From contig NZ_CP040889.1 of the NCBI RefSeq assembly GCF_006171285.1, positions 3,162,001 through 3,226,000 on the forward strand: DNA of 64,000 nucleotides. Direction: 5' to 3'. The stretch comes from Leclercia adecarboxylata (lineage in GTDB: Bacteria; Pseudomonadota; Gammaproteobacteria; Enterobacterales; Enterobacteriaceae). A model generated the notes under the pieces. It ran no database searches. It had not been told where the DNA came from and was given only the letters and a program-made list of their open reading frames with translations. The translations under genes and the position numbers were made by a program. Below, piece after piece: positions 62,472 through 64,000 of the stretch. The first letter of the stretch is position 1. The number at the start of each line of letters is the position of its first letter.

Positions 62472-64000
62472 TCAGGCTTTAGGTTTAAAGCGCAACAGGC
62501 GGTTAGCGTTGCTCACCACGGTAATAGAGGAGAGGGCCATGGCGGCACCCGCCACTACCGGGTTCAGCAGCGTGCCGGTCAGCGGCCATAAGATCCCGGC
62601 GGCGATGGGAATACCAAAGGCGTTATAGATAAAGGCCCCCAGCAGGTTTTGCTTCATGTTGCGCAACGTCGCTTTCGAGATGGCAAGCGCGTCGGCCACT
62701 CCGGTCAGGCTGTGGCGCATCAGGGTGATGGCTGCCGTTTCGATGGCGACATCGCTCCCGCCGCCCATGGCGATGCCCACATCCGCCTGCGCCAGCGCCG
62801 GGGCGTCGTTGATGCCGTCGCCAATCATCGCCACGCGGCGTCCCTGGCCCTGCAGTTTGATAATCGCATCCGCTTTGCCATCCGGCAGCACGCCGGCGAT
62901 CACCTCATCGATACCCGCTTCCCGGGCGATAGCCTGGGCGGTGGTGGCGTTATCGCCGGTGAGCATCACCAGACGATAGCCTTCCCGGTGCAGGCGTTGC
63001 AGGGCAGCCACGCTGTCAGCGCGTAATGGATCGCGAATGGCAAACAGCGCCGCAGCCTGTCCGTCGACCGCCAGAAGCACCGGGGTTGCCCCCTGTGAAG
63101 CCCAGGTTTGCAGCTGCTCGTCCAGCGCACGGGTATCAATGCCGTTTTCTGCGAGCAGCGCCTGGTTACCCAGCAGCAGGGTGCGATTATCCACCTCACC
63201 GCTGACCCCAAGCCCGCGCAGGGTGCGGAAGTTATTCATCTGCGGTAATGCGTTGCCCGCTTTCTCCAGAATCGCCCGGGCCAGCGGATGGCTGGAGCCC
63301 TGCTCCAGTGCGCCCGCCAGGCTCAGGGCCTCGGCTTCGCTCATCCCCCCCAGGGTATGGACGGCAACCACCTGCGGTTTACCCTCGGTGAGGGTCCCGG
63401 TTTTATCAAACACCAGGGTGTCTAAGGTGCTGGCGCGCTGCAGGGCGTCGGCATCACGTACCAGCACGCCCGATTCTGCGGCACGCCCGACGCCGGAGAT
63501 AATCGACATCGGCGTCGCCAGTCCCAGGGCACAAGGACAGGCGATGATCAGCACCGTGGTGGCGATCACCAGGGTATAGACAATCTGCGGCGCGGGGCCG
63601 AAGAAGTACCAGATAGCGGCGCTGAACAGGGCGATACCCACCACCACCGGCACGAAGATGGCAGAGATTTTATCGGCCATTTTGCCGATCTCCGGCTTGC
63701 TGCTCTGGGCCTGGCGCACCATTCGAATAATGCGCGACAGCGTGGTGTGGCTGCCGACGGCACTGGCGCGGAACAGCACGCTGCCATCCTGCACGACGGT
63801 ACCGGCATGAACGCTTTCCCCGTCGCTTTTCTGCTGCGGCACCGGCTCGCCGGTGAGCATCGCTTCGTCAAACCAGGCTTCGCCCTGGGTGATCTCCCCG
63901 TCCACCGGCACGCGATCTCCGGTGGTCAGGCGCAGGATCATGCCTTCCTGAACCTCTGCCAGCGGCACGCTCTGTTCGCCGTTTTCGGTCACAACCCGGG
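62472..64000 (-). CDS. copA: CopA, Cu(I)-exporting P-type ATPase, C-terminal part
   Basis: P1B-type ATPase that pumps Cu+ out of the cytosol. The frame runs off the right edge of the window (the missing part is the N-terminus with the CxxC metal-binding domains). Visible: actuator TGEP loop (LTGEPVPQQ), the CPC metal site in [13 protein letters not shown], the phosphorylation motif DKTGTLTEG, the SSHPLA nucleotide-binding motif and [14 protein letters not shown]. Two C-terminal transmembrane helices follow. In E. coli ybaQ lies between ybaP and copA; here it is absent. Confidence 0.98.
   Translation of the reverse strand, partial: RVVTENGEQSVPLAEVQEGMILRLTTGDRVPVDGEITQGEAWFDEAMLTGEPVPQQKSDGESVHAGTVVQDGSVLFRASAVGSHTTLSRIIRMVRQAQSSKPEIGKMADKISAIFVPVVVGIALFSAAIWYFFGPAPQIVYTLVIATTVLIIACPCALGLATPMSIISGVGRAAESGVLVRDADALQRASTLDTLVFDKTGTLTEGKPQVVAVHTLGGMSEAEALSLAGALEQGSSHPLARAILEKAGNALPQMNNFRTLRGLGVSGEVDNRTLLLGNQALLAENGIDTRALDEQLQTWASQGATPVLLAVDGQAAALFAIRDPLRADSVAALQRLHREGYRLVMLTGDNATTAQAIAREAGIDEVIAGVLPDGKADAIIKLQGQGRRVAMIGDGINDAPALAQADVGIAMGGGSDVAIETAAITLMRHSLTGVADALAISKATLRNMKQNLLGAFIYNAFGIPIAAGILWPLTGTLLNPVVAGAAMALSSITVVSNANRLLRFKPKA

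Overview
This is a chromosomal window from a member of the Enterobacteriaceae. Gene content and order follow the Escherichia coli clpP-to-copA segment almost gene for gene. The GC-rich coding, the REP-type repeats and the lacIZ pair beside ybaA point to the Enterobacter/Lelliottia/Leclercia neighbourhood; the genus is an inference and was not tested. The window starts inside clpP and ends inside copA.

Region 1 (1-20.8 kb) is conserved backbone: the protein quality-control block clpP-clpX-lon-hupB-ppiD, then ybaV, fadM, queC, ybaE and cof. Next come a divergent pair made of a cysteine-synthase-fold enzyme and the Lrp-family regulator decR, the ABC exporter mdlAB, the nitrogen-sensing operon glnK-amtB, tesB, ybaY, an alkyltransferase-like gene, and the 4.5S RNA gene ffs.

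Region 2 (about 20.8-26.1 kb) is an AT-richer accessory island directly downstream of ffs. It carries a tyrosine integrase, a three-gene cassette that reads as an orphan type VI secretion load (a small PAAR tip protein, a PAAR-like protein with a glycine-rich hydrophobic C-terminus, and a small two-helix membrane protein as likely immunity), a serine resolvase with a repeat-rich upstream region, and a two-gene module with a ribbon-helix-helix-like protein. No type VI structural genes are present in the window.

Region 3 (26.1-32.7 kb) has host-like composition. It holds a divergent MocR regulator/YczE membrane protein pair and then lacI-lacZ with no lacY. Two identical 17-bp operator half-palindromes in opposite orientation flank lacI.

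Region 4 (32.7-64 kb) returns to backbone: ybaA, pdeB, a zinc-independent L36 gene under a near-perfect Zur box, ylaC, hha-tomB, acrAB/acrR with its operator, mscK, rsmS, priC, ybaN, apt, dnaX (with the programmed frameshift signal for the gamma subunit), ybaB-recR, htpG (sigma-32 promoter), adk, hemH, gsk, ybaL, fsr, ushA, ybaK, the small RNA chiX, ybaP and partial copA. Compared with E. coli K-12, maa (near hha), aes (between hemH and gsk) and ybaQ (between ybaP and copA) are absent. Several intergenic gaps carry a related GC-rich palindromic repeat; one copy supplies the last codons of rsmS.

I saw no tRNA, rRNA or CRISPR array and no insertion sequence.
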